NCBI GenBank assembly: GCA_008375315.1
Contig: CP032507.1
Location: 1,725,001 to 1,789,000 of the forward strand
DNA from: Ectothiorhodospiraceae bacterium BW-2
GTDB lineage: Bacteria; Pseudomonadota; Gammaproteobacteria; Thiohalomonadales; Thiohalomonadaceae
Length of the DNA stretch: 64,000 nucleotides
Direction of reading: 5' to 3'
Made by a program: the position numbers and the translations under genes. The first letter of the stretch is position 1. Each line of letters opens with the position of its first letter. Shown here piece after piece: positions 18,077 to 28,280 of the stretch. The notes under the pieces are model-generated. The model had not been told where the DNA came from. It did no database searches and saw nothing but the letters and a program-made list of their open reading frames with translations.

Positions 18077-19399
18077 TTACCGCGCTAACCTCTCGGCCCG
18101 AACTGCGATGTCGGCCATTATTTGCGCAGTTTGGGATGCGGTAAGATGGCATTTAGCAAAGGGTGTCGCTGCCGTTTCTGCGAGAGTGAGTAGTTCATCT
18201 ATCAGTCTGGCCATCTCTTTAGCACTCATACCGAACTCTCTGGCGTTCTGTTGTAACTCGCTCCCTGTTGGCGGGAATTCATCGGCCAAAAATTTAAGTG
18301 AGTGGTAGCTAGGCTCGTAGCCTCCCATGCCATCGAGTTGATTGGCCCTGCTAGGGAGTAGATCGTACACCGGTGAGAGGCACCACCCCTCTCTATCTCG
18401 TACTACGGAGAAATTTTTCAGATGATCATCGATATTGCCAATTAAGATGTTAAATAGCATGAGCCGGCAGAGCTGCTCTAAGTCGTCTCGGGGGCGATAG
18501 CTGTAGCGTCGTAGTAACTTGGCTAGATCGGCATAACTGACGCCGCAGCTAGAGTGAACCCCCATCAGTGCCTGCATACTCATAACATGAACTCGCCCGC
18601 CGTTAGCTAGGCAGTCAAAGCGCTTTACCATTAAAATATCTTGTCCAGCGATCATTTTAAGCCTAAATGGGGGGGTATTTAATCGATAATGGTGGGCTAG
18701 TTCGAGCGTTGCCGCCTCAACAGCGGGCAGATTCATACTGTCTGTCGGCTGTGATAGTTTGACTAGCCAGATGCTATCGTGACTATCTTTGACGACGACT
18801 TTAGGTCGCCCTCCGCCTACAGAGGAGCCGCCTTTAAAGAGTGCTCGTAGTACCGGCTCTGGAATCGATTCGCGGTTAAGCAGCCGATGAGCGGCATCGA
18901 CAAGCTGCTCTAACTCCATCATCGAGCACCAAGCCATCTCTGGTTTTTGGCCATGGGTAATGATCTGAAGGGCACCAATCGGATCAGGATAGGTGTAGCC
19001 TAGTAGCTGAGCGACAGAGCTCTGCCTATTGAGTCTCTGATGCTGTCGAATTAGCATTAACCGCCCCCAACCTTCAGGGACAATATCACGAAATGTGGCA
19101 AAGAGCCCACTCGGATGGTGGGTGCGAAACAGGGTATTGCCGAGCGGTAGGCCCAAACCAGCTTGGTTTGAGGGGTGTAGCGCAAAACTGTGGCTCGCCT
19201 CGCAATAACTTCTCTCGTAACGAAACAGCCCCTCCACCCCCTCTTTAATCACCAGTTGACCGGCTACCATCTGGCTGCCATCGGGTAGTGTGATCCAGCT
19301 ATCGTAGTGGTAGATTTCAGTTTGAGCCACGAGCTGAACGGGAGATTCGGTGTCGGGGTTGTTGGCTTCTCCCCCCTTCGAGAATATCGAGCAGCTCAT
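18077..19399 (-). CDS. hipA: HipA-family serine/threonine kinase toxin
   Basis: HipA toxins phosphorylate targets such as glutamyl-tRNA synthetase and cause growth arrest. Visible features are the N-terminal domain ending in FATFRDIVPEGWGR, the autophosphorylation/P-loop region GGSSVGGGRPKVVV, the catalytic loop LIGNIDDHLKNFSVV and the metal-binding SPVYDLLPS. The start is uncertain. The ATG at 19399 lies inside the hipB gene (about 80 bp overlap) without a clear Shine-Dalgarno; a GTG at 19330 is an alternative. The frame is intact. It is directly downstream of hipB, so this is a complete toxin-antitoxin pair. Confidence 0.92.
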   Translation of the reverse strand: MSCSIFSKGGEANNPDTESPVQLVAQTEIYHYDSWITLPDGSQMVAGQLVIKEGVEGLFRYERSYCEASHSFALHPSNQAGLGLPLGNTLFRTHHPSGLFATFRDIVPEGWGRLMLIRQHQRLNRQSSVAQLLGYTYPDPIGALQIITHGQKPEMAWCSMMELEQLVDAAHRLLNRESIPEPVLRALFKGGSSVGGGRPKVVVKDSHDSIWLVKLSQPTDSMNLPAVEAATLELAHHYRLNTPPFRLKMIAGQDILMVKRFDCLANGGRVHVMSMQALMGVHSSCGVSYADLAKLLRRYSYRPRDDLEQLCRLMLFNILIGNIDDHLKNFSVVRDREGWCLSPVYDLLPSRANQLDGMGGYEPSYHSLKFLADEFPPTGSELQQNAREFGMSAKEMARLIDELLTLAETAATPFAKCHLTASQTAQIMADIAVRAERLAR

Positions 19400-19628
19400 C
19401 CGATTGGGCGAGTGCGTCGAGTAGCTGTTGTGGATTGCCGTAGTAGTCGATGGCAGTAAGCCAGTGTTTAATCGCGGTGCCAGGATCGGCTCGTTCCATT
19501 TTGGAGTAGGTGCCAAGGCTGACGCCAATGCGTGTGGCGGCATCAAGCTGGGTGTCGTTGTTAGCTAGCCGTTGTCGTCTGAGTGCCTCGGCTAGTCGTT
19601 GCAGAAGTGGCTCGTTATAACTGCTCAT
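19317..19628 (-). CDS. hipB: HipB-like Xre-family antitoxin
   Basis: The 103-residue protein has an N-terminal helix-turn-helix, with DTQLDAATRIGVSLGTYSKME as the HTH core (about residues 25-45). The C-terminal tail is Arg/Ser-rich and probably disordered. Such proteins bind the HipA dimer and repress their own operon. A perfect inverted repeat with a -10-like hexamer at its centre lies 28 bp upstream. The stop codon falls inside hipA. No clear Shine-Dalgarno precedes the ATG. Confidence 0.88.
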   Translation of the reverse strand: MSSYNEPLLQRLAEALRRQRLANNDTQLDAATRIGVSLGTYSKMERADPGTAIKHWLTAIDYYGNPQQLLDALAQSDELLDILEGGRSQQPRHRISRSARGSN

Positions 19629-19655
19629 ATTGTGGGTATTAGCTCGGTAAATTGA

Positions 19656-19685
19656 GGTTAATCTATAGTATATTGCAAATTAACC
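19656..19685 (-). promoter_or_regulatory. Candidate HipB operator and hipBA promoter
   Basis: GGTTAAT (19656-19662) and ATTAACC (19679-19685) form a perfect 7-bp inverted repeat with a 16-bp spacer. On the minus strand TATACT (19672-19667), a good -10 match, sits at the exact centre. A repressor on this site would block the hipBA promoter. The repeat overlaps the stop codon of the upstream hydantoinase gene. Confidence 0.55.
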
Positions 19686-21671
19686 AAAATAGAGCAGCCG
19701 CAGTGACCCTCCCTCGATGAGCTCTGCCTGCCAGTTAGGGGCTAGCCAGGTGGTTGAGACCGCATCGACAATGAGCGCCGGCCCGCTAAGGGTGCGATTT
19801 TGGAGCTGGTGGCGCTCGTAGAGGGGGTAGGGGGAGGTGGCGTGGAGCGAGGAGAGATCGAGAGCGAGTGGCTCACTCTCCCCCTGCCACGGATAGATGG
19901 GATCTGGCTCGCTGATTTTAACCCTGAGGGTCACTAACTCAATCTCAGCCGCTAGGGTATGGCCGTAGCGCTGCTGGTGGGCGGCATGAAAGCGCTGCTG
20001 TAGTGTTTGCAGACTCTCACCGGCCTGCCACGATAGAGTAAGGCTAAAGGCCTGCCCGTGGTAGCAGAGATCAAGACTCGGCTGACAGATGAGTCTCGCG
20101 GCGCTTACCCCTTGGGCTAACAGGGTATGGCGACCGGTTGTGATTAAGGGGGCGAGCCAGCTCTCGATCTGGTGCGGTGTTAGGTGTGACAGTGGCTTTT
20201 TAACGCTCTGGCTGAGGTGGCAGCCTCGGGGCGAGAGTAGCATACCGAGTGCCGAGAGGATGCCGGAGTGGATCGGCACCAGTGCCCGTTTCATCTGTAG
20301 CGCTTCGGCTAGGGCACAGACATGGAGTCCGCCGGCACCGCCAAAGCTGACTAGAGTTAAGGTTTTAGGATCGACGCCGCGCTCAATCGACATCACTCGC
20401 AGCGCCTGCGCCATCTGCTCATCGGCAAGCGCAACGATCCCCTCCGCCGCCGCAGTCACACTACACGCCATCCGTGCTGCTAGCGGGGTGAGTGCCGCCA
20501 GCGCCGCCGCACGGTCGAGCGCCATCTTTCCGCCTAAAAATAGGGCCGGATGGAGTCGGTTGAGGAGAAGATTAGCGTCAGTCACGGTGACCTCTTGCCC
20601 CCCTTGGCCATAGCAGGCGGGGCCGGGGAGTGCGCCGGCCGATTCGGGGCCGACATGGAGCATACCGCCCCTATCGAGGCGAGCGATAGAGCCGCCTCCG
20701 GCACCAATGGTGTGCATATCGACCATCGGTACCGCGACTGGCCAGCGACCAATGTGCCCTTCATTCGTGAGTTGTAACTCGCCTTGAATAAGCGCTACAT
20801 CGGTCGAGGTGCCGCCCATATCAAAGCTAAGTAGCTGATGGTAGCCGCTTAAAGCGGCGACGCCACGGGCACCCGCTAATCCCCCGGCTGGGCCAGATAG
20901 CAGCAGATTGACCGTGCGTTTGGCCGCCTGATTCGCCTCGATAGTGGTGGCGCTGCTCTGCATAATCTGTAGCTGCGTCTTAGGTAGCTGCCGCTGTAGC
21001 TCGGCCAGATAGCGTGCCATAATCGGCCCGGTGGCGCTGTTAAGCCAGGTGGCGATACCGCGCTCATATTCGCGGTACTCCGGTAATATCTCACTGGAGC
21101 GGGAGATAAATAGCCCCGCTGGCATAGCCTCGGCTAGCTGGCGCTCAAAGGTGTCATCTAAAAATGAGAATAGTAGATTAATCGCTACCGCCTGTGGGCG
21201 GGTGGCGATTAGCCACTGCTGTAGCTGTTCGATATCGGCTGGGGTGAGCGGTTCAACTGTCTGGCCATCGGCACCGAGGCGGCCTCCGGTCTCAAAGATC
21301 AGCTCCTCTGCGAGAGGTGGTGGCAGTGGTCGGGGCTGTAGGTTATAGAGCTCCTCTCGTGCCTGCCGTCCGAGGGTTAGAATATCCCCTAGACCTCGAT
21401 TGGTAATATAGGCGGTGGTGACCCCTTTACCCTCTAAGACCGCATTGGTCGCGACGGTAGAGCCGTGAATAATCGTTAGTGGTCGCTGCTCGGGGTCGAG
21501 TCCTAGCTCGCGTATCCCCTGTAAAATCGCTCGGTCGGGGGCCTCTGGGGTGGAGAGAACTTTGTGAATTCGTAATCGACTCCCCTCTAGTAGGGCAAAA
21601 TCGGTAAAGGTGCCGCCGGTATCGATACCGAGCAGCAGAGGGGAGGGGGAGTTAATGAGACGATTTTCCAT
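19680..21671 (-). CDS. Hydantoinase/oxoprolinase family ATPase, HyuA-type
   Basis: The 663-residue protein opens with LLLGIDTGGTFTDFALLEG, the phosphate-binding motif of the hydantoinase/oxoprolinase N domain. It continues with TIIHGSTVATNAVLEGKG, LLSGPAGGLAGARGVAA, LLSFDMGGTSTDVALI and TIGAGGGSIA, all hallmarks of HyuA, 5-oxoprolinase and acetone carboxylase beta subunits. These enzymes phosphorylate amides or ketones with ATP. The usual HyuB partner is not next to it, so the substrate is unknown. It lies 6 bp after the sensor kinase in the same direction. Confidence 0.88.
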   Translation of the reverse strand: MENRLINSPSPLLLGIDTGGTFTDFALLEGSRLRIHKVLSTPEAPDRAILQGIRELGLDPEQRPLTIIHGSTVATNAVLEGKGVTTAYITNRGLGDILTLGRQAREELYNLQPRPLPPPLAEELIFETGGRLGADGQTVEPLTPADIEQLQQWLIATRPQAVAINLLFSFLDDTFERQLAEAMPAGLFISRSSEILPEYREYERGIATWLNSATGPIMARYLAELQRQLPKTQLQIMQSSATTIEANQAAKRTVNLLLSGPAGGLAGARGVAALSGYHQLLSFDMGGTSTDVALIQGELQLTNEGHIGRWPVAVPMVDMHTIGAGGGSIARLDRGGMLHVGPESAGALPGPACYGQGGQEVTVTDANLLLNRLHPALFLGGKMALDRAAALAALTPLAARMACSVTAAAEGIVALADEQMAQALRVMSIERGVDPKTLTLVSFGGAGGLHVCALAEALQMKRALVPIHSGILSALGMLLSPRGCHLSQSVKKPLSHLTPHQIESWLAPLITTGRHTLLAQGVSAARLICQPSLDLCYHGQAFSLTLSWQAGESLQTLQQRFHAAHQQRYGHTLAAEIELVTLRVKISEPDPIYPWQGESEPLALDLSSLHATSPYPLYERHQLQNRTLSGPALIVDAVSTTWLAPNWQAELIEGGSLRLLYFG

Positions 21672-21677
21672 GGTATT

Positions 21678-24600
21678 TTAGAGAGAGCTTGGCGGTTGTG
21701 GTGGTTCGGCTCGCTCTAGCGGGATGGAGAACCAGAAACTCGAACCGTGATTGGGCACGCTTTCGACACCAATCTCTCCCCCCATCAGTTCGGTGAGCTG
21801 TCTGCTAATCGCTAATCCGAGTCCGGTGCCGCCATATTTGCGCGTTGTGGAGCCATCGGCTTGGGTAAAGCGTTCAAATAGGCGACTCTGCTGCTCTTGG
21901 GTAAGACCGATGCCGTTATCACGAACGACAATCGTTAGCACTACCGTGGTGGCTGAGTCTGGTTTGAGAGAGATATCAACCACCACCTCTCCGCCATTGG
22001 GGGTAAACTTAATCGCATTGCTAACTAGGTTGGTGATAATTTGCCCGATTCGAGTCGGATCACCGCAAAGCCAACACGGTTGGAGCCGATGGGCTGGGCA
22101 GAGGAGGGTAATCTCCTTCTCTGTAGCTCGTGGGGAGAGTAGTGAGGCTATCTGCTCTAAAGTGGTCGCTAGCTCAAACTCGATCTGCTCTAGTGCTAGT
22201 CTGCCTGCTTCAATTTTGGAGAAGTCGAGAATATCGCTCAGTAGTGTGAGGAGCGTATTGGAGCTCTGTTTGACCACCTCCAGTTTTTGGCGTTGATCGG
22301 CGGTTAGGGCAGGATCAAACTCTAGCATCAGGTCGGTCATGCCGATAATGCCGTTCATGGGGGTGCGAAGTTCGTGGCTCATGTTGGCTAAAAACTCCGA
22401 TTTGGCTCGATTGGCCGCTTCGGCGCGCTGTTGAGCGCTAATCAGTTCGCTCTCTATCTGCTTTTGTCGGGTAATATCGCGGCCAATAATCACTAGCGCC
22501 TTGCGTTCGCCTTCGGGGTCGAAGATGGGCATTTTGCGCACCTCAAAAACCCTCTTTGTACCATCCCTATCGGCGATGTTCTCTATCGTGATGGAGATAT
22601 GACGACTCTGCCAGGCGGTCTGATCACTATTGATACAGGCTTGATAGACGGTGGCGAGTATTGGCTGCAGCTGGGCTAGTTCGGCATCGGTTTTGCCCTC
22701 CCATGCCAGATCGGTCATTTGAAACAGTTGTCGTGCTACCTGATTGGTTAAGAGCCATCTTCCTTTACCATCTTTAACAAAGACGGCATCAGGTAGGGTA
22801 TTCATAAAGGTAACGAGTCGGTCGTGGTGCTCTTGTTGGGCTAGCTCGGCGAGTTTGCGTTGGGTGATATTCTCTTTAATCGCTACATAGTGGCTGGTGC
22901 GTCCTGTATCGTCACTGATGGAGGTAATGGTGGCAAACTCCCAAAACAGAGCACCATCCTTGCGCCGGTTGCAAAGCTCCCCCTGCCACGCTTGGCCGTT
23001 ACAGAGGTTGTCCCATAAGCGCTGATAGAACGCCTCATCGTGGCGGCCCGATTTGAGCAGGCGTGGGTTTTGACCAACGACCTCCTCGGGGCTGTAGCCG
23101 CTGACATAGCTAAAGGCGGGGTTGACATACTCAATGGTCCCTTCGGTATTGGTGATAACGAAGCTGGTATGGCTCTGCTCTACCGCACGAGTGAGTTTGC
23201 GTAGCTGCTCCTCGGCCTGCCGTCGTTGGGTAATCTCTTTGGCAAGGCGACGATTCCAGTAGAGAATGGTGAGCGTAATGAGTAAAAACAGGCTGATAAG
23301 TTGCCATAGTAGGGTATAGTCGGTCGTTGTCTTGGTAATTATCTGCCGCACCATCCACTTCTCATCAATCTTTTTACGCTCCTGCGGGGTAATGGCGCGA
23401 ATGGCACGATTGAGCAGCGGGAGTAGCTGTGCGTGCTCCTTGCGTACCATTAGTTGTAGGGGAAAGAGGATATCGGTCACGCCAGCTAGTTTGAGTTCGT
23501 GGGCCGAAAAGTTGGCTAGATGGTGCTGTAGTACCGGTAGAATATCGACTGCGGCAAAAGCGTTGCCATTAATGACCTGCTGTAGCGCTTGGTGGGTATT
23601 TTCGACCTGAATCAGATCGATCTGTGGATAGTGGTGTCGTAGTAGATGGTAGGCGCTGTAGTTGCGGCCAACCGCGACCGGTTTGCCGTTTAAAGAGGCG
23701 GCGTTAAAGAGATAGTCGCTGCTAGCGCGGGTGGCAACGGCGATGGGGAACTCTTCGTAACTAGCAGAGAAGAGCGCATAGGCCTCTCGATCTGCGGTGC
23801 GGGTGGTGCTAGGGTAGATATCGGTTTGACCCTGCTGCATCATCTCCAGTATGGCGGCGAAGGGGAGTGGCGGTGTTCCTGTCACTTCGTTAAGTTTAAG
23901 TTTATCCCGTATCAGTGCCCAGTAATCTTCACTAATGCCGATGATATTGCCCTGTTCATCTTTTAGGTTAAAAGGTGTCCAATCGTAGGAGAGTTGGCGG
24001 TGGAAGGTGGTGGTATCAAGGTAGTGGCGCTCTGCTGCGGTGAGTTGTAGTTCGGTGCGTTGTTGTGGCTGAAATAGTAATCCTGGTAGAGAGTCTGGCT
24101 GCGGTAGCTGATAGTAGCTAGCCACCTGGCGGGCTGCATTGAGCAGTACATCTTCAAATAGACTGCCGATAGGTAGCGGCAGCGGGAGAATGAGTTCGTG
24201 GGTCTTTTCTGCCTCATAGAGTAGCGCTTCGCGGCTTTTGTGCTGCGAATATTTTTCGAGAATGAGATCGACAATCTGTGGCTGATTCTCTAGGGCGTAG
24301 CGCCACCCCTCGTGACTGGCCTGAACAAAATGGTGGGTCTGTTCTGGCTCTCGCTCCGTTTGAGCGGTGGAGGTAAAGAGGTAGAGATCCCCGAGGCTGC
24401 GCATGTAGTCGTAAAATTCGTGGACGGTAAAGGGGATATTTTGCTGTAGCAGATAGAAAGGTTCGTTGGAGATAAAGGCGGTCATGGCATCGACCTCGCC
24501 TCTGATAAAGGGTGTGGCATTAAATGTGTGGGGTACGATATCGATATTTTTCCCCGCCGTCAGCCCCTCCTGTTTGAAGATAAGCTGTACTATTGGCGAG

Positions 24601-25028
24601 TTAAAATCCTTATCCGATATCATTAACCGCTTGCCAGCTAGTTGTGATAGTGAGTCAATGTCGGGTCGAGTGAGGATAACCAGTGGCAGTTTTTTAAAGT
24701 AGTTGGCTAGTAGTTTGATCGGTTTTTGCTGTAGGTAAGCGAGAAGTACATCGCTGTGAAAGAGGCCAAAATCGTACTCTCCAGAGAGCACAGAGGCGAT
24801 AATATCACTGCCGTGCTGATACTCAATTAGCTCAACTTCGAGTCCATGTCGGGCGTAAAAGCCCTGTTCGATGGCGGCATAGAAGCCGGCAAACTCAAAC
24901 TGGTGTTTCCAAGGGAGCATGAGCGTGATTTTAGTCGAGCTATCGGCCCCCTGTAGAGGCAGCGTCTCCGATAAGAGAGCGGAAGGGGTGATGAGCAGTA
25001 GCCACAATAGCACTGGTAGTCGGTACAT
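21678..25028 (-). CDS. Sensor histidine kinase with NMT1-like and family-3 solute-binding domains
   Basis: A 1116-residue membrane kinase. A signal sequence ([14 protein letters not shown]) leads to an NMT1/THI5-like binding domain (about 31-320; [20 protein letters not shown] is the family signature), then a family-3 amino-acid-type binding domain (about 335-560). After a membrane span at about 573-591 come two PAS domains (610-730, 735-855), HisKA with [11 protein letters not shown] (His885) and an ATPase domain with [13 protein letters not shown]. There is no receiver domain. The ATG at 25028 is chosen because it starts the signal peptide; the upstream extension overlaps the divergent ABC gene. 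No response regulator is adjacent. The NMT1 domain suggests sensing of a pyrimidine- or taurine-like ligand, which is inference. Confidence 0.9.
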   Translation of the reverse strand: MYRLPVLLWLLLITPSALLSETLPLQGADSSTKITLMLPWKHQFEFAGFYAAIEQGFYARHGLEVELIEYQHGSDIIASVLSGEYDFGLFHSDVLLAYLQQKPIKLLANYFKKLPLVILTRPDIDSLSQLAGKRLMISDKDFNSPIVQLIFKQEGLTAGKNIDIVPHTFNATPFIRGEVDAMTAFISNEPFYLLQQNIPFTVHEFYDYMRSLGDLYLFTSTAQTEREPEQTHHFVQASHEGWRYALENQPQIVDLILEKYSQHKSREALLYEAEKTHELILPLPLPIGSLFEDVLLNAARQVASYYQLPQPDSLPGLLFQPQQRTELQLTAAERHYLDTTTFHRQLSYDWTPFNLKDEQGNIIGISEDYWALIRDKLKLNEVTGTPPLPFAAILEMMQQGQTDIYPSTTRTADREAYALFSASYEEFPIAVATRASSDYLFNAASLNGKPVAVGRNYSAYHLLRHHYPQIDLIQVENTHQALQQVINGNAFAAVDILPVLQHHLANFSAHELKLAGVTDILFPLQLMVRKEHAQLLPLLNRAIRAITPQERKKIDEKWMVRQIITKTTTDYTLLWQLISLFLLITLTILYWNRRLAKEITQRRQAEEQLRKLTRAVEQSHTSFVITNTEGTIEYVNPAFSYVSGYSPEEVVGQNPRLLKSGRHDEAFYQRLWDNLCNGQAWQGELCNRRKDGALFWEFATITSISDDTGRTSHYVAIKENITQRKLAELAQQEHHDRLVTFMNTLPDAVFVKDGKGRWLLTNQVARQLFQMTDLAWEGKTDAELAQLQPILATVYQACINSDQTAWQSRHISITIENIADRDGTKRVFEVRKMPIFDPEGERKALVIIGRDITRQKQIESELISAQQRAEAANRAKSEFLANMSHELRTPMNGIIGMTDLMLEFDPALTADQRQKLEVVKQSSNTLLTLLSDILDFSKIEAGRLALEQIEFELATTLEQIASLLSPRATEKEITLLCPAHRLQPCWLCGDPTRIGQIITNLVSNAIKFTPNGGEVVVDISLKPDSATTVVLTIVVRDNGIGLTQEQQSRLFERFTQADGSTTRKYGGTGLGLAISRQLTELMGGEIGVESVPNHGSSFWFSIPLERAEPPQPPSSL

Positions 25029-25142
25029 GGTTGACAAAATTCCCCCATTGCTTGTGAAGTTAATCGTCTGTCCCCAAATCAGCCATGCTCTGTCAAATCG
25101 CTTGGTTAATGTAACAAAGACTAATTTCGGGAAAGAGTTATT

Positions 25143-26087
25143 ATGACGCAAACACGACTTCAGGTGCAGCAGTTATCGCGCCGCTATGGTGAGCAGTTAG
25201 CGGTAAACGGTATCAGCTTTAAGGTCGAACAGGGGGAGGTGCTCGGCTTTCTAGGCCCGAATGGGGCTGGAAAATCGACGACTATGCAGATGATTACCGG
25301 CAATCTGGCCCCCTCTACCGGTGAGGTTTCGGTTAACGGTATCGATCTGCTCGATAATCCTAAAGAGGCGAAAGCGATGATAGGCTTTCTGCCGGAGCAG
25401 CCCCCCCTCTATCGTGAGCTGACGGTGGATGAGTTTTTAGGCTACTGCGCTAAACTGCACGGTATTCGGCGCAGAGGCGTGGCGGAGGCGGTTGATCAGG
25501 TTAAGCAGCGCTGCGGGCTAACCGACATGGGAAGACGGCTCATTAACAACCTCTCGAAGGGGTATCAGCAGCGGGTCGGTATTGCACAGGCGATTATCCA
25601 TTCGCCGGAGCTAGTGATTCTGGATGAGCCGACGGTAGGGTTAGATCCTATTCAGATTCGCTCTATTCGGGGGCTAATTAAGGAGCTAGGCGATGATCAC
25701 AGCGTCATTCTTTCGACCCATATTCTACCCGAAGTGCAGGCGACCTGTGATCGGGTACAGATTATCAATCGGGGTGAGTTAGTCGTTAGTGATACCATTG
25801 AGGGGATGATGGGGCGTATGGCCCACGACTCGATGCGAATCAAACTGCGCCAGCCCCCGCCATTAACGGAGCTAGAGCAGATTAGCGGTGTGGTGGCGGT
25901 CGAGGCGCTCGCAGAGGGCCACTTTAGGCTAGCGTGTGATCCAGAACAAGATCCGGCCGAGCAGGTGGCGATTGCGGCGGTTGAGGCTGGTTGGGGATTA
26001 TTAGAGCTGACGCCGGAGCAGCGTTCGTTGGAGGATATTTTTGTCGATATTACCTGTAGTGAGAGTGAGGAGATGGAGACGGTATGA
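25143..26087 (+). CDS. ABC transporter ATP-binding protein, GldA-like
   Basis: The 314-residue ATPase has Walker A GPNGAGKST (38-46), the signature LSKGYQQRVGIAQAI, Walker B LVILDEPTVGLDP and the switch His in STHILPE. Its C-terminal extension of about 80 residues resembles that of GldA/NosF-type exporters. It heads a four-gene operon: it overlaps the permease gene by four bases, followed by the GldG-like and DUF4340 genes. Similar operons occur in many non-gliding bacteria, and the substrate is unknown. Confidence 0.92.
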   Translation: MTQTRLQVQQLSRRYGEQLAVNGISFKVEQGEVLGFLGPNGAGKSTTMQMITGNLAPSTGEVSVNGIDLLDNPKEAKAMIGFLPEQPPLYRELTVDEFLGYCAKLHGIRRRGVAEAVDQVKQRCGLTDMGRRLINNLSKGYQQRVGIAQAIIHSPELVILDEPTVGLDPIQIRSIRGLIKELGDDHSVILSTHILPEVQATCDRVQIINRGELVVSDTIEGMMGRMAHDSMRIKLRQPPPLTELEQISGVVAVEALAEGHFRLACDPEQDPAEQVAIAAVEAGWGLLELTPEQRSLEDIFVDITCSESEEMETV

Positions 26088-26845
26088 TGATCTTGACCAT
26101 TGCGGGGCGCGAGCTGCGCTCCATGTTTCTTTCGCCGCTAGCGTGGGCGGTACTGGCGGTGGTAGAGGCGATTTTAGCCTTTCTATTTCTACAACAGCTC
26201 GATCTCTTTATCGCCTTTCAGTCGCAGCTAGCGATGCTCGAATCTCCTCCGGGAGTGACTGAAGTGGTAGCGATGCCGATCTTCTCCACCGCAGCGATTG
26301 TGCTGCTGTTGGTGGTACCGCTGCTAACGATGCGGCTGTTAAGTGAAGAGAAGCGGCAAAAGACGCTACCGCTGTTGATGTCAGCCCCGATCTCAATGAG
26401 CGAGATTGTACTGGGGAAATATCTGGGTATGGTCGCTTTTTTGGCAATTATGGTCGCGCTAATCGGTTTAATGCCGCTGTCGCTACTAGCCGGAGGGAGG
26501 CTCGATTTTGGGCTGCTATTGACCGCCCTGCTAGGGCTGTTGCTTATGGTCTCTGCCTTTGCGGCGGCAGGGCTGTTTCTCTCCTCGCTAACCAACCACC
26601 CAGCCGTCGCGGCTGTGAGTAGCTTTGGACTACTGCTGTTATTGTGGCTAATCGATATTGCCGGCGGTGCCGATGGTGCGACATCGGATCAGCTATTGAG
26701 TTGGTTATCGTTACAGCGCCACTACGATGCTCTGCTAAAGGGGCTAATCGATAGTGGCGATCTGATCTATTTTCTGCTCTTTAGCGCTACCTTTTTACTG
26801 CTAACGGTGCGCCAACTCGATGCCGAACGGCTACAGAGCGGTTAG
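26084..26845 (+). CDS. ABC-2 type permease, GldF-like
   Basis: The 253-residue protein has about six hydrophobic segments, including IVLLLVVPLLTMRLLSEEKR, MVAFLAIMVALIGLMPLSLL and FGLLLLLWLIDIAGG. PLLTMRLLSEEK(R/Q) is the common signature of ABC-2/GldF permeases. It starts within the stop of the ATPase gene and is followed 17 bp later by the GldG-like gene. It would form the membrane channel of the exporter. Confidence 0.9.
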   Translation: MMILTIAGRELRSMFLSPLAWAVLAVVEAILAFLFLQQLDLFIAFQSQLAMLESPPGVTEVVAMPIFSTAAIVLLLVVPLLTMRLLSEEKRQKTLPLLMSAPISMSEIVLGKYLGMVAFLAIMVALIGLMPLSLLAGGRLDFGLLLTALLGLLLMVSAFAAAGLFLSSLTNHPAVAAVSSFGLLLLLWLIDIAGGADGATSDQLLSWLSLQRHYDALLKGLIDSGDLIYFLLFSATFLLLTVRQLDAERLQSG

Positions 26846-26862
26846 TCAACAGGAGACAAACG

Positions 26863-28272
26863 ATGCAACTAACAATCAAAGGACGGCGGCGACTACAGCT
26901 GCAATCTTGGAGTTTTGTACTCCTACTACTGGCGCTGGTGGCGCTAATTGGGGTGGTATCGGAGCGCTACAGTGGCCAGATCGATATGACTGCTACCGGT
27001 CGTCACACCCTGTCGGAGGCGACTACACAGCTATTGGCCCAGATGGAGGGGCCGCTTGAAATCACTGCCTTTACCCGAGCTCTCAATGAGAGCCAGTTAG
27101 CGAAGCAGATTCGGGAGCTAATCGAGCGCTACCAGCGCCTAAAGGGCGATATTAAACTTGACTTTGTCGATCCCGATCGGGAGCCGGAGCTGGTGCGACA
27201 GCACAATATCACCATGGATGGCGAGCTGTTAATTCGTTATGGTCAGCGACAAGAACAGCTAACCACCCTCGGTGAACAGGCGCTAACTAATGCGTTACAG
27301 CGGCTGTTACGCAGTGGCGAGCGCGAAGTTGTCTTCATTAGCGGTCATGGAGAGCGTCGCTTTGATGGCGCAGCAAATCATGATTTAAGCCAATGGGCCG
27401 AACGCTTAGCACAGAAAGGGTTTCTGTTTCGGGCACAAAATTTAAGTGTCGAGCTAGGGCTCTCAAAGAGTGTCGCCGCTGTGGTGCTCGCCTCACCGCG
27501 TACCGAACTGCTACCTGGCGAGGTGGAGCAGCTACTGAACTATGTTGACCAGGGAGGAAACTTACTCTGGCTACACGATCCCGACGATGCGGTCACTCTG
27601 CCGCAGCTACAGCAGGCGCTGGGGGTAGCGTTTAATCCTGGCACCTTGGTTGATCCGACCGGGCAGATGCTGGGAATCGACAACCCCGCCTTTATTCTAG
27701 TTGCAGAGTACCCGCAACACCCTGTGACCGGCGACCTGAGCAGTTTGACACTCTTTCCGATAGCCCATAGCCTTAACACGGCGCTCGATAGTCAGCAGTG
27801 GCAAGCACAGCCGATCTTACAGAGTCTGGAGCGTAGCTGGCTGGAGAGTGGTGAGCTGCAAGGGGAGATCGACTTTAACCAAGCTGAGGGTGATCTACCG
27901 GGGCCGCAAACGCTTGCGCTGGCGCTAACACGGGAGATCACAGCCGAGCAAGAGAGCCACAGCGAAGAGGCAGAGGCGGTCATTGAGGCGTTACCGGCTC
28001 GACAGCAGCGAGTGGTAGTGGTTGCCGATGGCGATTTTATTAGCAACGCCTACCTTGGCAATGGCGCGAACCACGATCTGGGCGAGCGACTATTAAACTG
28101 GCTCTCGTATGATGATGCGATGATTACCATCCCCTCTCGTGCCGCACCCGATGTTAACCTAGAGCTCTCTTCGAGCGCCTTAACCGCGATCTCACTGCTA
28201 TTTCTGATCCTAATCCCGCTAGGACTTTTAGGCAGTGGTGGCTGGATCTGGTGGCGGCGGCGCAGAGCATAG
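26863..28272 (+). CDS. GldG-like ABC auxiliary protein
   Basis: The 469-residue protein has one N-terminal membrane anchor (WSFVLLLLALVALIGVV) and one C-terminal anchor (ISLLFLILIPLGLLGSGGW) before a short Arg tail. Between them is a large extracytoplasmic domain of the ABC_transp_aux type. It contains TGRHTLSEAT, LDFVDPDREPEL and VVFISGHGERRFDG, typical of GldG. The ATG at 26863 has AGGAGA upstream. It is the auxiliary component of the exporter; its precise role is unknown outside gliding Bacteroidetes. Confidence 0.88.
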   Translation: MQLTIKGRRRLQLQSWSFVLLLLALVALIGVVSERYSGQIDMTATGRHTLSEATTQLLAQMEGPLEITAFTRALNESQLAKQIRELIERYQRLKGDIKLDFVDPDREPELVRQHNITMDGELLIRYGQRQEQLTTLGEQALTNALQRLLRSGEREVVFISGHGERRFDGAANHDLSQWAERLAQKGFLFRAQNLSVELGLSKSVAAVVLASPRTELLPGEVEQLLNYVDQGGNLLWLHDPDDAVTLPQLQQALGVAFNPGTLVDPTGQMLGIDNPAFILVAEYPQHPVTGDLSSLTLFPIAHSLNTALDSQQWQAQPILQSLERSWLESGELQGEIDFNQAEGDLPGPQTLALALTREITAEQESHSEEAEAVIEALPARQQRVVVVADGDFISNAYLGNGANHDLGERLLNWLSYDDAMITIPSRAAPDVNLELSSSALTAISLLFLILIPLGLLGSGGWIWWRRRRA

Positions 28273-28280
28273 GGGGCGAT

